The position numbers and the translations under genes are program-made. 64,000 bases of DNA from Opisthocomus hoazin (taxonomy: Eukaryota; Chordata; Aves; Opisthocomiformes; Opisthocomidae). Location: positions 76,622,504 through 76,686,503 of the forward strand of contig NC_134414.1 in assembly GCF_030867145.1 (NCBI RefSeq), written 5' to 3'. The notes beneath the pieces are model-generated. The model had not been told where the DNA came from, made no database searches, and saw only the letters and a program-made list of their open reading frames with translations. Of this stretch, positions 10,510 through 22,900 are shown piece by piece (the stretch's first letter is position 1; every line of letters starts with the position of its first letter).

Positions 10510-13500
10510 GTATTACATATCATATGATATTCTGTTACATAGGAATTACTATTTACACCATACTAGCAAATCCTGCAACTGTATGAGACTGTATACCCCT
10601 GTTGGTATTGCTATATTCCTCAGCCTGATTTCTGTGATTGCTGCAAGTGTCTCTTAATGACTGTAGACGCCACAAGGTATTCCATATGTTCTATCTTATA
10701 TCAACCAGATCCACATTTAAACTAGCTTACTCAAGGTCCAGAAAGAGACAGAATCTGGTGATGAAGATCACACCCTAATAAATGCATTACGTGACAGAGG
10801 TGCCACATCTGATCCATTGCAAAGCAAGGTACTTGTACAGAAGAGATCGCCTTTGGTGGTCACTCATGCCTGAGAAACACAGCTATGAAGCAGTTTGGTG
10901 ATTTCACAAATAATGGCACTGCTCTAGCAAAAGCATGCGTTCCTGCTGGTTTAAATAAGGTTTATTCTTCCCAAGTACTTGATGCCGAACAGGTGACTCA
11001 ACTTGAGGTCAGCTCTTATGGAGGCGAAGCACGACTAAAAGGACTACCAAGACTAATCCTAGTAATTGGCATTGGATTAAAACATGAAATAACAGTAAAG
11101 AGCAAAAAATAAACATAAAACAAGTTTAACAACATGGACAAGCTTATGCTTCTGCTGAATAGGATGAGCTTGGAAGGTCAAGGAAAATGAGAGTGCCTTC
11201 AGTGTGATTAGGCTGGATGTGTTCAAATGCGCACTGCAGTATGCATGATTACTTATCTTGTCCAAGACAGGGGCTCATTTAAACATTCCGGTATGCTTAA
11301 ATGCTGTTTAGAATTAACTCATACTGAGGGCAGTCAACACAGCCTGCCACTGACAGATAATAGTTTCTTAAAATGCTTGAATGTGCTCTTGCAGCTGAGG
11401 TGTCCAGTGCCACACGTGGTCCTCCTGACTGGCCAAGCTGCAAGCGTTGATCTTTTGCAAGTAAAATTCTTCTGGGACAAACGTGAAACCTGGAATAAAG
11501 ATAAGCAAGAGTTATTAGGACACAACAACCTTTTCTAATGGCATAAACATTGAACGTGTTATTAGGATGAAATTTTTCAGTTTAGGCCCACATCCTCAGA
11601 GAAAATTGGGTGTGTCACTTCCATTGGTTTCAGCAGCGTATCTCTGAGGATGCTGCAGTCACTCTAGAACATCCCAGAGACAGCACGGTGACTTTTCGCC
11701 AGCACAACTGTCCTTTACATTGCTCTGGCACTGTAAAAGTTCTGAAGTATTGAAAAGAACCCAGACTCAAACGTTGACTTTGCTGCCTGTTTAAAGCACT
11801 AAACCCCGCTGCAGTTTAGCATTATGAGTAGCAAGAATCCTATTGGCCTGAACTAGCAACTGTATAATCCAACTGTACAGTTGCCTATGCAACACATTCT
11901 TCAACTTCATCAGACACTTTCAGGACCAATTACTGACAACAAAGCTTATTAACTGTGCTTGGTTTGGAAAATTGGTTCCTTTTATACTGGATTAATTATT
12001 ATACATGTCAGTAATGACATACTTGAAAGGTTAAAATACTTGGGCTGAGCCTGATAATCTGGCAGGAATTGGTTCCACAGCTGGAGACCTCTTATTAATA
12101 AATCTGTGCGTGGCCGCAGTTGTAGTCATCACTCTGAAGCCTGAAGAAAAATGCAACTTCCTAGCTTGTGCAAGACTCAAACTGGCGACAGCCACAGATT
12201 TCCAGAGTGCTTTTCCAACAAGGTAATTATCCCTATCACCACTTCTACTTCACAGGTAGAGGAAGGGAGGCGCACAGATGCGGTGTCCCACGGGGCTGGC
12301 AGAAACGAACATAGACTCAGGCAGAGAGCCTGGGTTTCCGATCACTGCTTTTTGGCCACTGGTTCACAGCGAGAGATTACATTTCTGCTGCTTCACTGGT
12401 GGCTAGCAGCCGTCAGCGTAGCACTGAAGGCACCGTTGTTAACGCATTTGCATTAGCCTGTTCTGCTCCACAGGCTGGCCACAGCATCCCTACCAACAAC
12501 AGCACCCTTGGGCTGCCTTGGGCTCCAACATAGCGCACCATGGTAGTCAAGCCTGGAAAGGCACAGATCAAGGGACTAAATCCTGCTCTAACAGTGAGGA
12601 GTGCTGCCTCTTGGTCATTCAGTGAGGCATCTAATGTTGCACACAGAGTGCTACTACCTGCAACTCAGGATTGGAAACGATGCAAGTTACATGTGCCTGT
12701 GAGTCAGTGCATCTCGGACTCAGGCTCCATACAGTGATGCAGACTATAAAAAGAGAGGCTGGGAAGTACGTGAGGTGAGTATTTGAGTTACGGTTGCCTG
12801 TTCTTAACTGTGTTTCTTCTCCCTTGTTCTAGAAGAGGCACTTATTTAAACATGCTTTTATCAGTTTTGGTTTGGTTTGGACTCTAATCAATTTGCAATG
12901 CATGTTTTAGCTGTGAAAGCACTTTAAATTCTACTTCCATTGGATTATTTTCACTAATTGCTAAGCGGACACACAGAGACAAGCAGAAACTTCTGCTACA
13001 ATTCTGTCTCTTCTGAATTTGTCCTGTCTTGAACTGTTGTCGCTGATCCTGCAGCAAGCTTCCCTGTGCTCCTCACAGGCTCTGTTCGGGTTTAGGGCAT
13101 GACTTTGTTAGGGTTCAAGTCTTCCGTGGCAAATCAACTTCAAGGGACTGGATGTTATGTAGATATTTACTTTATTCACATAATCACATTAACTGGCAAT
13201 TTTGTCTTATGTTCTCCACATGAGACCTCATAGCAACACCAGGGTGAAGTGCTGCGTAGCATGAACTGTGAGCCTGCTGCAGAGGCGGCCAGCCCTGCAT
13301 AGTGTGGACGTCAGACCCCCTGGCCTGGGATTCAGGGATCATTCCCCAGTGCCTAAAAATCTGCTTAGATTTCATGTTTTCTTCCTTGTGTGGATTTTGG
13401 GACTCCCACGTCTGCCATCACTGAGCTCAGAATTATCCTGTTTGTGCAGGTCTTGCCAAGGACAGAACATACTTGGGAAGAAGATGCAGAGATGGAAGAA

Positions 13501-13770
13501 GAGTTGAAGGCTGGAAGCAAGGGCTTCTCATGCAGCATGCCTGTACGACTAGTTTGGACTGATCAACCAGACTGTCTCCATGAAGCTGGTTATTCTGATT
13601 CTTCACCTGAAAAGATGGGATTTTCCTCTGCCTCCCACTCAAATTCCCAGTTCCCAGTGGGCACATCAATCCTGGTGACCAGACGCAGTGCTGGGTCAGG
13701 TAACAGGAGCACATCTTTCAGGGCCAGGCGTTACAGCCCGTCCTTCGCGTTGCATCGCGCAGTTTCACGC
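10510..13770. other. Intergenic / upstream flank of CHST10
   Basis: No recognised gene. Open frames of 75-186 codons (for example 10885-11112, 12151-12456, 13390-13950) match nothing I know and lack conserved-looking sequence. GC content starts to rise after about 13740 toward the CpG island. Confidence 0.5.
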
Positions 13771-14479
13771 TGGCAGACGTGTCCCCAGCGCGTCGGTGTT
13801 CGACGCGCCGTAAAACGGGGTGGCTTCGCCCCGCTGTCGCCCGCTCCTCCGGGCACCGTGCAGAGGGCCCTGCTCCACCGTCCCAGCTTCATTTCTGCGG
13901 GGTTTGGGGAACATCCCCGCAGCCACGCACCGCGATGGAGATACCCATGAGAGGAGCTTTTGAACAGCCGTTAAAAACAGCCCCATCGCCAGCACCCGGT
14001 TGTGGTGGGGTTTGCGGGTGTTGGGAGTCCCGCGGGTGCACAGAAGTCGCGTTTTCAGCCTTCTCTCTCTGAAACACCAGCCTTGGGGGCCCGTTAAAGA
14101 TATTTTAAACAGTAAAAGAAACACACGTATACCCGTGTATATACATGAGTCCAGCTGGGCGCTGGCGGTGGGCACCGACGAGAAGCACCAGGCACCCTGT
14201 GAGAACTGGAAGCCACAGGGATGGGGGGGGGGGGGGGCTGCGTCCGACCGGAGGCAGCGCCCCCTCCTCGGCGGGGGTCGCTCCCGCCCGGGCGAGGCGG
14301 GGCGGGGCGGGACGGGGAGAGGAGCCCGCCCTCCATCCCTCCCTGCCTGCCTCCCGCCTCCGGGCGGCCGGGCGCACCTCTGCGTCTCCTTGGAGCCGAG
14401 CCGTCCCGGCCCCGCGGCGGCCTTCACCTTTCTCTCCCTCCCGGCGGCGGGGCCGGGGCACGGCCGGGGCCGGGGCCGG

Positions 14480-14623
14480 GGCCGAGGCCTGCCCGCCGCG
14501 GGAGGAAATGGAGGCGGCGGCGGGGTCGGGCGGCGGCGGCAGCGGCGGCAGCAGGGGCTGAGCGGGGGCGGGGAGGCTCCGCCGTTGCCGCCGCCCGCAG
14601 CCGGGCGGGGGGGATGCAGCAGG

Positions 14624-14657
<34 letters not shown>

Positions 14658-14749
14658 GCCGGGGCCGCCCGAGCGGTCCGGCCGCGCCGCCGAGTGAGGC
14701 AGGCCCCCCGCGGGAGGCCGAGGCCGCGGGGAGCGGCGCTGGAGGGCCG
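14480..14749 (+). other. CHST10: CHST10 first exon, noncoding (5' boundary estimated)
   Basis: The 3' boundary is set by a strong donor (GGCCG|GTAAGG, intron beginning at 14750). The 5' boundary is a guess because the transcription start is not visible. The exon would carry a CAG trinucleotide tract at 14617-14658 inside a small upstream ORF (14614-14697). No transcript evidence is available here; transcript alignment is needed to confirm which donor is used. Confidence 0.45.
14614..14697 (+). other. CAG-repeat upstream ORF (27 codons) in CHST10 leader
   Basis: The frame opens with ATG at 14614-14616 and closes with TGA at 14695-14697. Codons 2-15 are almost all CAG, broken by one GAG (codon 4) and one CAA (codon 9), so it would encode a glutamine tract followed by PGPPERSGRAAE. 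It lies just upstream of the presumed first splice donor. If it is within the mature leader it could lower translation of CHST10. It may be untranslated. Confidence 0.4.
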
Positions 14750-15534
14750 GTAAGGCGCGAAGGGTGCTGCGAGGGAGGCCGGGTACGCCGGGGCGGGGCT
14801 GCGGGGGGAGGCCTGGCGGCCGGCAGCCCCGGGGGGAGGCTGCTGCGGGCCGGGGGGTGAGGGGCAGCCCGCCCTGCTTCCCCCTCGGGAACGGGAGAAG
14901 TTTCCGGCTGCGTGTCCCGGGTCCGTGCGCCCGGAGCCCGGCTTGTGGGCTCACCCCGCGCCGGTCAGCCCGCGGCCGCGTCCCGCCTTCGCGGCGGGGA
15001 CCCCGCCGTTGTCATCCCCCGCCTCGGGGCGTGAGCGCAGCCCCGGTGCTGGGGCCGTCGCTGCGGAGCCGGGTCAGGCGGGGCGGGGAGGCCGGGTCCC
15101 GGTGCCGCTGCCAGGCTGGGGGCCGCGGAGCGCGGCCGGGAGCGCGCCGGGCCTGCCCCGGGCGGGGTGAGGCCGGCGGCGCGGCCGTGGCGGCGGCCGT
15201 TCCCTTCCCGCGGGCGGGTGGTGCTGCGGGAGGGCTCCGCTGGGCGCGGCGGGGCTGGGGCAGCGGAGGCGGTGGGGCTGCCGGTGCCGGCGGAGAGCCA
15301 GAGGAAAGAGCCAGCTTGCAGAAATGCCCGCGGCAGCGTGGCTACGACGCTCAGCAGCATCGCACAGCTTAGCAGAGGAGCGTGCGACAGATTTTAGTCT
15401 GAAATCTTTTTTAGAAAGTGTAACAAATTGTCCAGATCTCTCAGCTTTCAGATGACACAAAGGAGGCCTTGATGGAAGTGTATCAGGTGTCCCCGCTAGC
15501 TGTTGTTTGGCCTTCGTGACCGGTTCCATTTCAG

Positions 15535-15773
15535 ATTACATCCCTGATCAAGTGCTGACGGAGGAGCGGTTGGTAGTTTGAGACTACCTGCGTGCCGCTG
15601 TCATTCACAGTGCGTGCGGGGACTGCCCTGCCGGGGACCCCCTGTCCAGGCAGCATGAGCTGCGGAGCAGGGACCATGCGCTGGGCTTTAACATCATTGA
15701 AGTCTTCTACGCTTGGTCCCATCGTTCACATGAAGAACAGCGGTCTTCCCCAAAGTATGAGTGGTTTTTCCAG
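15535..15773 (+). other. CHST10: Candidate second noncoding exon of CHST10
   Basis: A 239-bp segment bounded by a pyrimidine-rich acceptor (CCATTTCAG|ATTACA) and a consensus donor (TTCCAG|GTAACATG). It contains no in-frame connection to the CHST10 coding sequence, so if real it is leader only. The call rests solely on the splice-site pair and its position between promoter and first coding exon. Confidence 0.3.
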
Positions 15774-18700
15774 GTAACATGTTACTTGCAGGCCTCGGGT
15801 CAAGCCTGCTACTCTTTGTGTCCTGATCTTTGGTTCGTGTTTGTGTGTGTGTGTGTGTTTGCGATCCCATTTTTGCTCATGCGAAACTGGCGTCTGGCTG
15901 ATCTGAGGGCTGGGTGACTGTCTGTCTTTGGGGTAATTAGCACAGGGAGGGAAGGACAGAGGAATGGATGGAGAGGGGGATTTTGGAGATCTTGTGCTCC
16001 TAAAAAGTGTAGAATTGTGAGAAGAGGGGGAGGGAGCAACCTGAAAAATCCCTGCGTATTTCATTGTGAGAAAACGGACTAAACCTTCAACAGCTTTCTT
16101 GTTTTTTCTACTTGTAGAGAAAAAATGTTTTAGGCAAGAAGTAAAAGACACGTTTGGAAGCTGAAGGAAATAAAGAGAAAAAAATAGATGCTCGTACATG
16201 TATTCACTAGAAAATAGAAAAGAAGCAACAGGAGAGGCAACGGAAATTCAGTAAGATTGGAGATATAACAGGAAGTGCGACTGCCCTATATGAAAACAAT
16301 AAAAATACTAAAGCAGCTAGAGCAAGGGAAGCAACATAAACACGCTTTTAAAAACGTTACTGGTCATTGCATTTACGTGAGCATAATGGTTGGGTTACTC
16401 CTTTATACAGTTTTGAACAGTCCTGCTTCTTGAGATAGGTAATGAGCTGCTGATAGTAGATGTAGCTTTGTTTAGAAGTGAGTAAGAGTGCCAGCCATTG
16501 TAATTACGTTATGATAAATCCTCTGACAAAACTCTTCCATCAGTGAGTATGGTTGCAAATTTGCTGTGCACAGATAAAAAGGAGTAGGCAAAACTGCTTA
16601 ATGTTTTCCTCTCCGCTTTGACGTATTGAAGGGTTGTAGTGGTGGTTGTTAGGGATGTGACTGCAATTCTGTCTGCTTTCTGGTCTCAGAGTCCAGTCCT
16701 TCAGGTAAGTACTGTACTGCTCGTAGGTGTCTTGGGCTGAAATGTTGTTCTCCTGTCCCTAGGAGCACAGGATCTGGCAGCAGGGCTCTGTGTGTGCTAA
16801 CTGCTTTTCAGGTCAGAGCATGTGGAAACTGCTTTCCCCATGTCATTTAGCGCAGCTTCTTAGAAATCCAATACATAAATTACGTAAGGGGATATAGATC
16901 AATTATCCTTACTGAATGGCATGCGTCGCCATTATAAAAGCGGACAGACGAGCAGGGATGCTATGAATGTTGGAGGCCAGTTCTATCATTCTTTATGTAC
17001 TGGGTTAGACAGAAGGATCTGGTCCAGACCATTCATCATGTTTCTGAAAAGCCCGCAGCTGATGGTTAGAAAGAGTTTTTGCTCCTGCAGAATGTTCTCT
17101 GCAAACTTCTGTCAGTCTGCTGCCTTGAAGACAGCTTAAATTGTATTTTGAATGTTGAACGGTTCTTACGGTTATAAGAGAGCTACCCAAAAAGTAAAAA
17201 TAGTTGCTATGTTTTGTGTCCTGACATCTGTTCTGCATTTTTCTCATTTGTGAGAGCTGGAAAATTTTCTGAATTATTATGATGTCTGAAAGCAAAGGTG
17301 ATAAATTTCAGTGCTGTAAATGGGAGATGGTGGATGTTGTGGCAGACTGAAAAATGAGGACCTTTGAGACCTGGTGGTTTTCACCATGATTCTTAGGGCA
17401 AATTTTGCACTAGTACAATGGTAGGATGAGAATAACTTTTGAACTACTTAGCTGGAAAGAGGTCAGTGCTCCAGGATTCACGCTGTATTATTTGCCCTTC
17501 CTGGCCAACAGTTTTCAATGCTGAAGAATAACGTGTCTTGGACATTGCGTGCTCAGCTGGCAGCTAGGGAATGGCAGCAGAAAATGGGAGATGACAAACA
17601 TCATCTTTATGGAGATCACAGGACATGTAATTGTCTGAAAGACAGTTAATGTGTCTTTTTACCCAAACACAGTGTTTTTAGGAGAAGTACTTAAAAATTA
17701 CATCATAAAATAAGGGAAAAAAACCTCTTGGAAGCCAAACTGAAAAATATTGCACTGAGAAAATAAAAATAGGCCTGAAAACTTCCATTCTAGCTAAAAA
17801 TTAAAAATTCTGGTTTTTTTTTAATTGGACATATTCTGTTGTTTTCCTCCTGTCGCCCATTTCACATACATGCTTAGGGTCCCAGATCTGTTTTGAACTG
17901 CTTGTCTGCCTGCACAGGCTTTCGACATACCCTGAAGACATTTCACTTCTGTCAGCTACAGTGAGAACCCTTCCTGGAAACTTTTGCATTGCTGGAAGGC
18001 AAAAGCTAGTTGGAAAAGCTGTCTACACCTGTAGCAGTAGCACTGATGCCACAGGTGGACATGCTGAAACAACGTCAAAATCAGGCTCACTTCTGTTGTT
18101 GAAGCTTTGTGGGAACAAAAAAGGTAGAATACTGGTGTATGACTGAAAAGCTAATATAAAGTTTGCTTAGAAGTATTAACCAGCATGTTCTTAGCGTCTT
18201 AGCTGGGAATGAGGGCATCTCTCTTATTCCCTGGCAATTCACCCAAGTGGCTATATAGAAAGCGTGATCACCAGCCGTGCAGCTGTGACTCTCATTGAAG
18301 CTGCGTGTGGCTACTTTAGTACGGAGTTTGATCCTATTGCTAGTTACATGGATGGTTTTGGGTTTTTGTTCTTCCCGAGGCTACAAGCCGCACAGGATTG
18401 CCGAGAGTATCTCATTGTATGATATTTTTGTGTTACATCCTCTTTGGTTAAGTGTTCTGAAGTTGTGTTATATGTATCCTCAGAAGGAAGCACTCGCTTG
18501 TGTTTGAACTTTCCAGCACCGGAGTTCAGGCCCTCAGGTGTCCTCTCTCCAGCAACAACTGAGACAATGGCGCTTTATTTTTTCAAGATAAATATTCAAA
18601 CCTGAAGAGTCTCAGGTTTTGGTAGGTAGGCAGTGACGTTTCCTGTTAGGTTTTTGTTGGGGTATTCTTTAAAGTTATGGGAGTTTCAGTTTTGCAGTGG

Positions 18701-19844
18701 AATTTTCACAGATACTCGGTGTCAGCCCCAGTGCTTCCCTGGGTGCATTCCTATCAGAAGTTGGAAATTCAGCAAAAGATGTGGCTTAAAATTACCCATT
18801 TCTCTTAATGGCTGGGGACTTAAATCTTTTTTTGTCATTGGTTTCTTTATATTGCATCTTAATAAAACTGTAATCCTAATAAATTATTTTTTATAGTTCA
18901 AAAATCAAGCTAAGAAGTGCTCAGGGCACTTCAGCAAACTTCCAAACTGTGCGAGGTAGACACCATGTGTTTGCAATACTGTGCAGTATCCTCATCCTCA
19001 CTTTGCTCGGATTCAGTCAGTATCTGTGGTTTCCTTGTGCATTAAATCTGTGGTCTGAATTGTTTGGGTGACCCTTCCTGCACTCCTGGGGAAGTCCTGT
19101 CTTGGAGCCTTACTGGCAGGTGTGCAGCTACGGGTAGTAGGTGCTGCTGCAAGGAAACCCTTCTTACCGTTTGTGTGGATGATACTTAGCATGATGGAAA
19201 TAAAACACCTTCCAGAACCTATGGTTGATACTTTGCTGGCAATGAAAGTGACAAGGTAAAAAGAGACATTAAGATATTTCAATGCTGAGTCGGGTTAAGC
19301 TTAGTGTTCTTGCTGTGTAGCTTCCAGCCTGTAGTTCGTATAGGCTGGGCAGAGGAAGAGTCCATGTTATATGTCATGAGCTGACTTGGGCTAAGTAAGA
19401 ATACTGTTAATGTTACAGCTTGGTTGATCTGCTGACTAGGTACAACGAAGAGGGGAGCTTTCTTCACTCTCTCTTCCTGTCCTACACTGAGCTGTCTTGC
19501 AATGTTAAGTGGGGAAAAAAACCTACACTATAAAAAACCTCAGGGTTTTGCTGGTCTGTCTCCCTGAGCAGTAAGACAGTGCTGTTGCCAGCACAAGGAG
19601 CAGACTGGGAATGTGAGTGTAGGGGTGAAGGAGGAGTGAGGGCTCCCCTTGATAGCAGCTGGCGGTTACATTGTCTCAGCCTTGACGTTGATTAAAAAAA
19701 CAGCCAAAAGGACAAAAAGTAGGAAGTGAAGTCTACTCCTATGACATGCATACATACTGAAGTTTTGTCATTTTGGTTATGGAAAGTATTTTTCTGAACT
19801 GGAACAAAAATAATTAATGTGTCAATCTTTCCTCTTTCAAACAG
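15774..19844 (+). other. CHST10 5' intron (no gene inside)
   Basis: About 4 kb between the leader exon(s) and the first coding exon. A (GT)n microsatellite lies at about 15840-15860. Otherwise no coding, RNA or repeat feature was recognised. If the candidate exon at 15535 is not used, the intron runs from 14750. Confidence 0.5.
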
Positions 19845-19979
19845 GAAGCAACAACTTTATATGGCTCGTGTCTGACAACATGCACCACCAGTGGCTGCTG
19901 CTAGCTGCATGCTTTTGGGTGATATTCATGTTCATGGTTGCTAGCAAGTTTATCACATTGACTTTTAAAGACCCAGATG
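19845..19979 (+). CDS. CHST10: CHST10 coding exon 1 (start codon exon)
   Basis: The acceptor is TTTCAAACAG at 19844. The start ATG is at 19880-19882 with A at -3; it is chosen because MHHQWLLLAACFWVIFMFMV is the known CHST10 N-terminus. The exon encodes residues 1-33 plus one base and includes the membrane anchor. The donor is GATG|GTAAGT at 19980. A four-codon upstream ORF (19861-19875) precedes the start. Confidence 0.95.
19861..19875 (+). other. Four-codon upstream ORF before the CHST10 start
   Basis: ATG GCT CGT GTC TGA, ending four bases before the main ATG. Context at -3 is T, so it is probably leaky. It lies in the same exon as the true start and so will be in every transcript using that exon. 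Confidence 0.6.
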
Positions 19980-22900
19980 GTAAGTTCAACTATCATGTTT
20001 GATGTGAAACAGAAAATTGAATATTGCTTCACACAAATACTCTTTCTGTGCAAAGTAGTTCTCAGCATGTTACCACTTCTTCAGTAGGGTTGAGAACAGA
20101 GCAACTAAATTTCTAGAAGTGACAGTGCTGATACTCAGTTTCTGCTTTTCTTGGTAGAAGTCTGCAAAACTAAAGTCATGTCTTTTTTTTTGATGGTTGA
20201 GAACTAAGGCAATCATGTTTGGCAGTACTATCTTGTGAGGTCCACTTTTTCAAATACAGTCAATTTCAGTATCTTGATCTACTAGGAGCAGAAGTCTCCT
20301 GCAGAACAACAGAACACAATTACCTGTTTAAAAACAAAGGAAATCCACAAGGAATTAGATAGTTCATTTCACATAATACTAGTTTCTGTCCTCTTGTGAC
20401 TGCTTGTCCTGTGGCTGCAGTATTATGTAAAACCTGTGGAAAGTTTTATTTCATTTGCAATGCACTTAGCCTAGCCACCTCTGCCCTGCTTCTTGCATCC
20501 AGTTTTATCCTCTGCTGTTTGACTGACAAACAGCTTATGGGCTTTTGCTTAGCTTAAGTAGCCCAGATGGTATTAAGCTGATGAAGAATTTAAGCCATTT
20601 GATGACACCACACAGCATGTCACAGTTTTCTGTCTGCTGAGGACCTACTGTTACAAAGCCAACCTACAGAGAGTTTAGGTTGAAGGTGATGACATGACTC
20701 ACAGTCCTAAGAGATCCATATTTCTGCATCTTCCCAAGATATGCAAAATATGTGTGACTTTTGAAGTTCTAAGTAGCATAACTCTGTGTGGAGGTTTATT
20801 CAGCAAGTCTTACAGATCAGAACTGTAGGCTAATCTATCTTTCCTTAGTCCCAGCTGTTTTTGAGCCCTAGTACATCTGCAAATAAGCTGAGTTTATGTT
20901 TAGGTCGTAATATCTTCCAGTATTTCATTCTATGTCAACTGTTGTTTCCCAGTTCAGGTATTCTTTGAGTGGTTCTTTCCACCAGAGTTTGTCAGGAGGA
21001 TTAAAGTGTAGTTTAAAAAATATTACTAGAGTACACTGTCTGCATTTACTTGCTTTTTATTATCTCGACTTTCTAATTCTTCTCTTTTTTTTGTCTATGC
21101 TAAATCTTCCTTCCCCTTTGAATAGTTGTCTGAGCAGAAGATTGTCTGATTTCTTAAGCTCCAGTCCTGCAAAGGCATGACTGTGGTTAAATGTATGTAT
21201 GTGTTGGAGATACCAATGTTTGTATTGGGACTAATGGAGGGAAGTAATGTAACTATACCAACAGAATTTTGGAGAAAGTCCCAACAGGATGGCCAGTCCT
21301 GGAGGAATTCTGCTAGACTTAAAATATGGCTTGTCAGAAATTTTCCTTCTTTGGATCTGTCTACTTAGCAGCCAGAACAAAACCAGCAGGTGCTCAATGA
21401 ATCAGTGTTCTTCTGTTTAGGCCTTTTACTGATGTCTTGGGTGCATAAGCAATAGGAACTTCTTAATGAGAAGGAGCAAGTTTCTGTCCATTATCTCTAT
21501 CAGCATCTGCAGGTATGCTTTTACCCAGTGATAATGAAAGATAGTTTAACTGCTCTTGCACTGAATCAGATTCCTTTGGCTTTACAAAAGGATACTGTGA
21601 AGTAAGTCTGTGCACAACAATATTTACTGTAGCTGATTGCTTGGATGCTTACATTGTTTTCAGCTTTAACTTGCTTCTCCGGGTGTGCCCTTTGTTAAAA
21701 TCTAGTGTAGGCAGAGTAGAATACTCCCTTAAGAAAATGCTATGGCAGTACCCACATTTTCTCAACCATAAAACAGTAAGCCACCGTGCATGCAGATGAA
21801 GAAAAAGTATTCATAGAAGAAACTATATGAAGGGAAAAGTAGTCCAATGTGGATGGAAATAAATTTTCAGGGAGAAATCATGTTCTTTTTGCTTTGGGGT
21901 TAGGGAAAGCTGCTTCAAATTATTTTTGATCTTTCTGCACCATGTAAAGTCAAGCTACATCCTTGTGTTATTTTTCAGTTTTCCTATAGCATACCAATTG
22001 CAAAAGATGCAAAGGATTCTTCCCTTATAGACTTCAATTTGGTCTCAAACTGTTAGCTGCCCTAACTCATTAAAAAAGAATAAGAGTGTCAACTGAGTTT
22101 GTTCTTCCATTGTGGGAGTCTCTAAGGAAGGCCATCAGTCCAGTAATAAAGGAAGAGGGGGTCTTGTGTTTGTTGCTGGTTCGAGGTGTTTACTTAGAGC
22201 ACCAAAGAAATAAAAGGTGGTTGTTAATGACACTTTTCTTCTGCTAATGTCTAAGAGTTTACAACAGAAGAAACCTATCTACTAACATGAGGGGAGAGAG
22301 AAACCTGATAGGTTAAGTTTTTTATTTGGATGTGCTTTGAGAAGTTTATTGGAAAATAAAAATCTCATACTGTCTAGTCCATATAGTTATACTCAATTGT
22401 CTACCAACTGTGATATTTGGATTTATGATTTCTATGTCTCTTTGCATAGTTTGTTTATAAAAGAACAAAATAAAAGATAATAGACAGATTGCTTTGATAA
22501 AACTCAACTGAAGTTGCATCCAAAATTCCCGTAGAGTACATCCTGTAAAATATTCATTGTGTGTCTCATGTCTTTTCTAGTACCTTCCCATTTGGAAACA
22601 AATCCAAATGTTTTGTAAGCTTAATACAGAAAGTGATGTTCAGTAGTGTTAGCTGTAGAGCAGAAATAGTTGCCTTCCCCCCACCTTCTGTAATGCTCTT
22701 ACCTCTCTTCCTTCTTTAGGCTACAGCGCCAAGCAAGAGCCATTGATACTGACAGCTGTGACAAAAGTGGAGGAGGTGCATGTGCCAGAGCGAAAACATT
22801 GGCCTGAAGTATTCCAGGTGCATGCTGTTGAGATAAGGGTTACATGTATTAAAGAATGGGAGAACATAAGATATTAAGTAAGGGCTTCCTGTTGTTAAAA

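Larger units (their letters stand above)
13780..15380 (+). promoter_or_regulatory. CHST10: CpG island / promoter of CHST10
   Basis: About 1.6 kb of very GC-rich, CpG-dense sequence in an otherwise AT-rich area. It contains a run of adjoining GC boxes (GGCGGGGCGGGGCGGGACG near 14296-14314, Sp1-type sites), a run of 15 G at 14223-14237, and no clear TATA box at a suitable place. This is the classic layout of a broad housekeeping-type promoter. It lies 4.5-6 kb upstream of the CHST10 start codon, with a good splice donor at 14750, so it is assigned to that gene. Transcription start points cannot be read from the sequence. Confidence 0.8.

Noticed and set aside
1-13770. Search for neuromedin S (NMS), which I recall flanking CHST10 in mammals
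   Set aside because: No open frame with the FLFRPRN-type peptide was noticed; it is probably outside the window or absent.
13390-13950. 186-codon + strand frame upstream of CHST10
   Set aside because: No recognised domain and no splice or promoter support; its end runs into GC-rich island sequence.
13765-14640. 291-codon minus-strand frame and 286-codon + frame (14000-14860) across the CHST10 CpG island
   Set aside because: Both strands open at once in CpG-island sequence, low-complexity products, no recognisable family.
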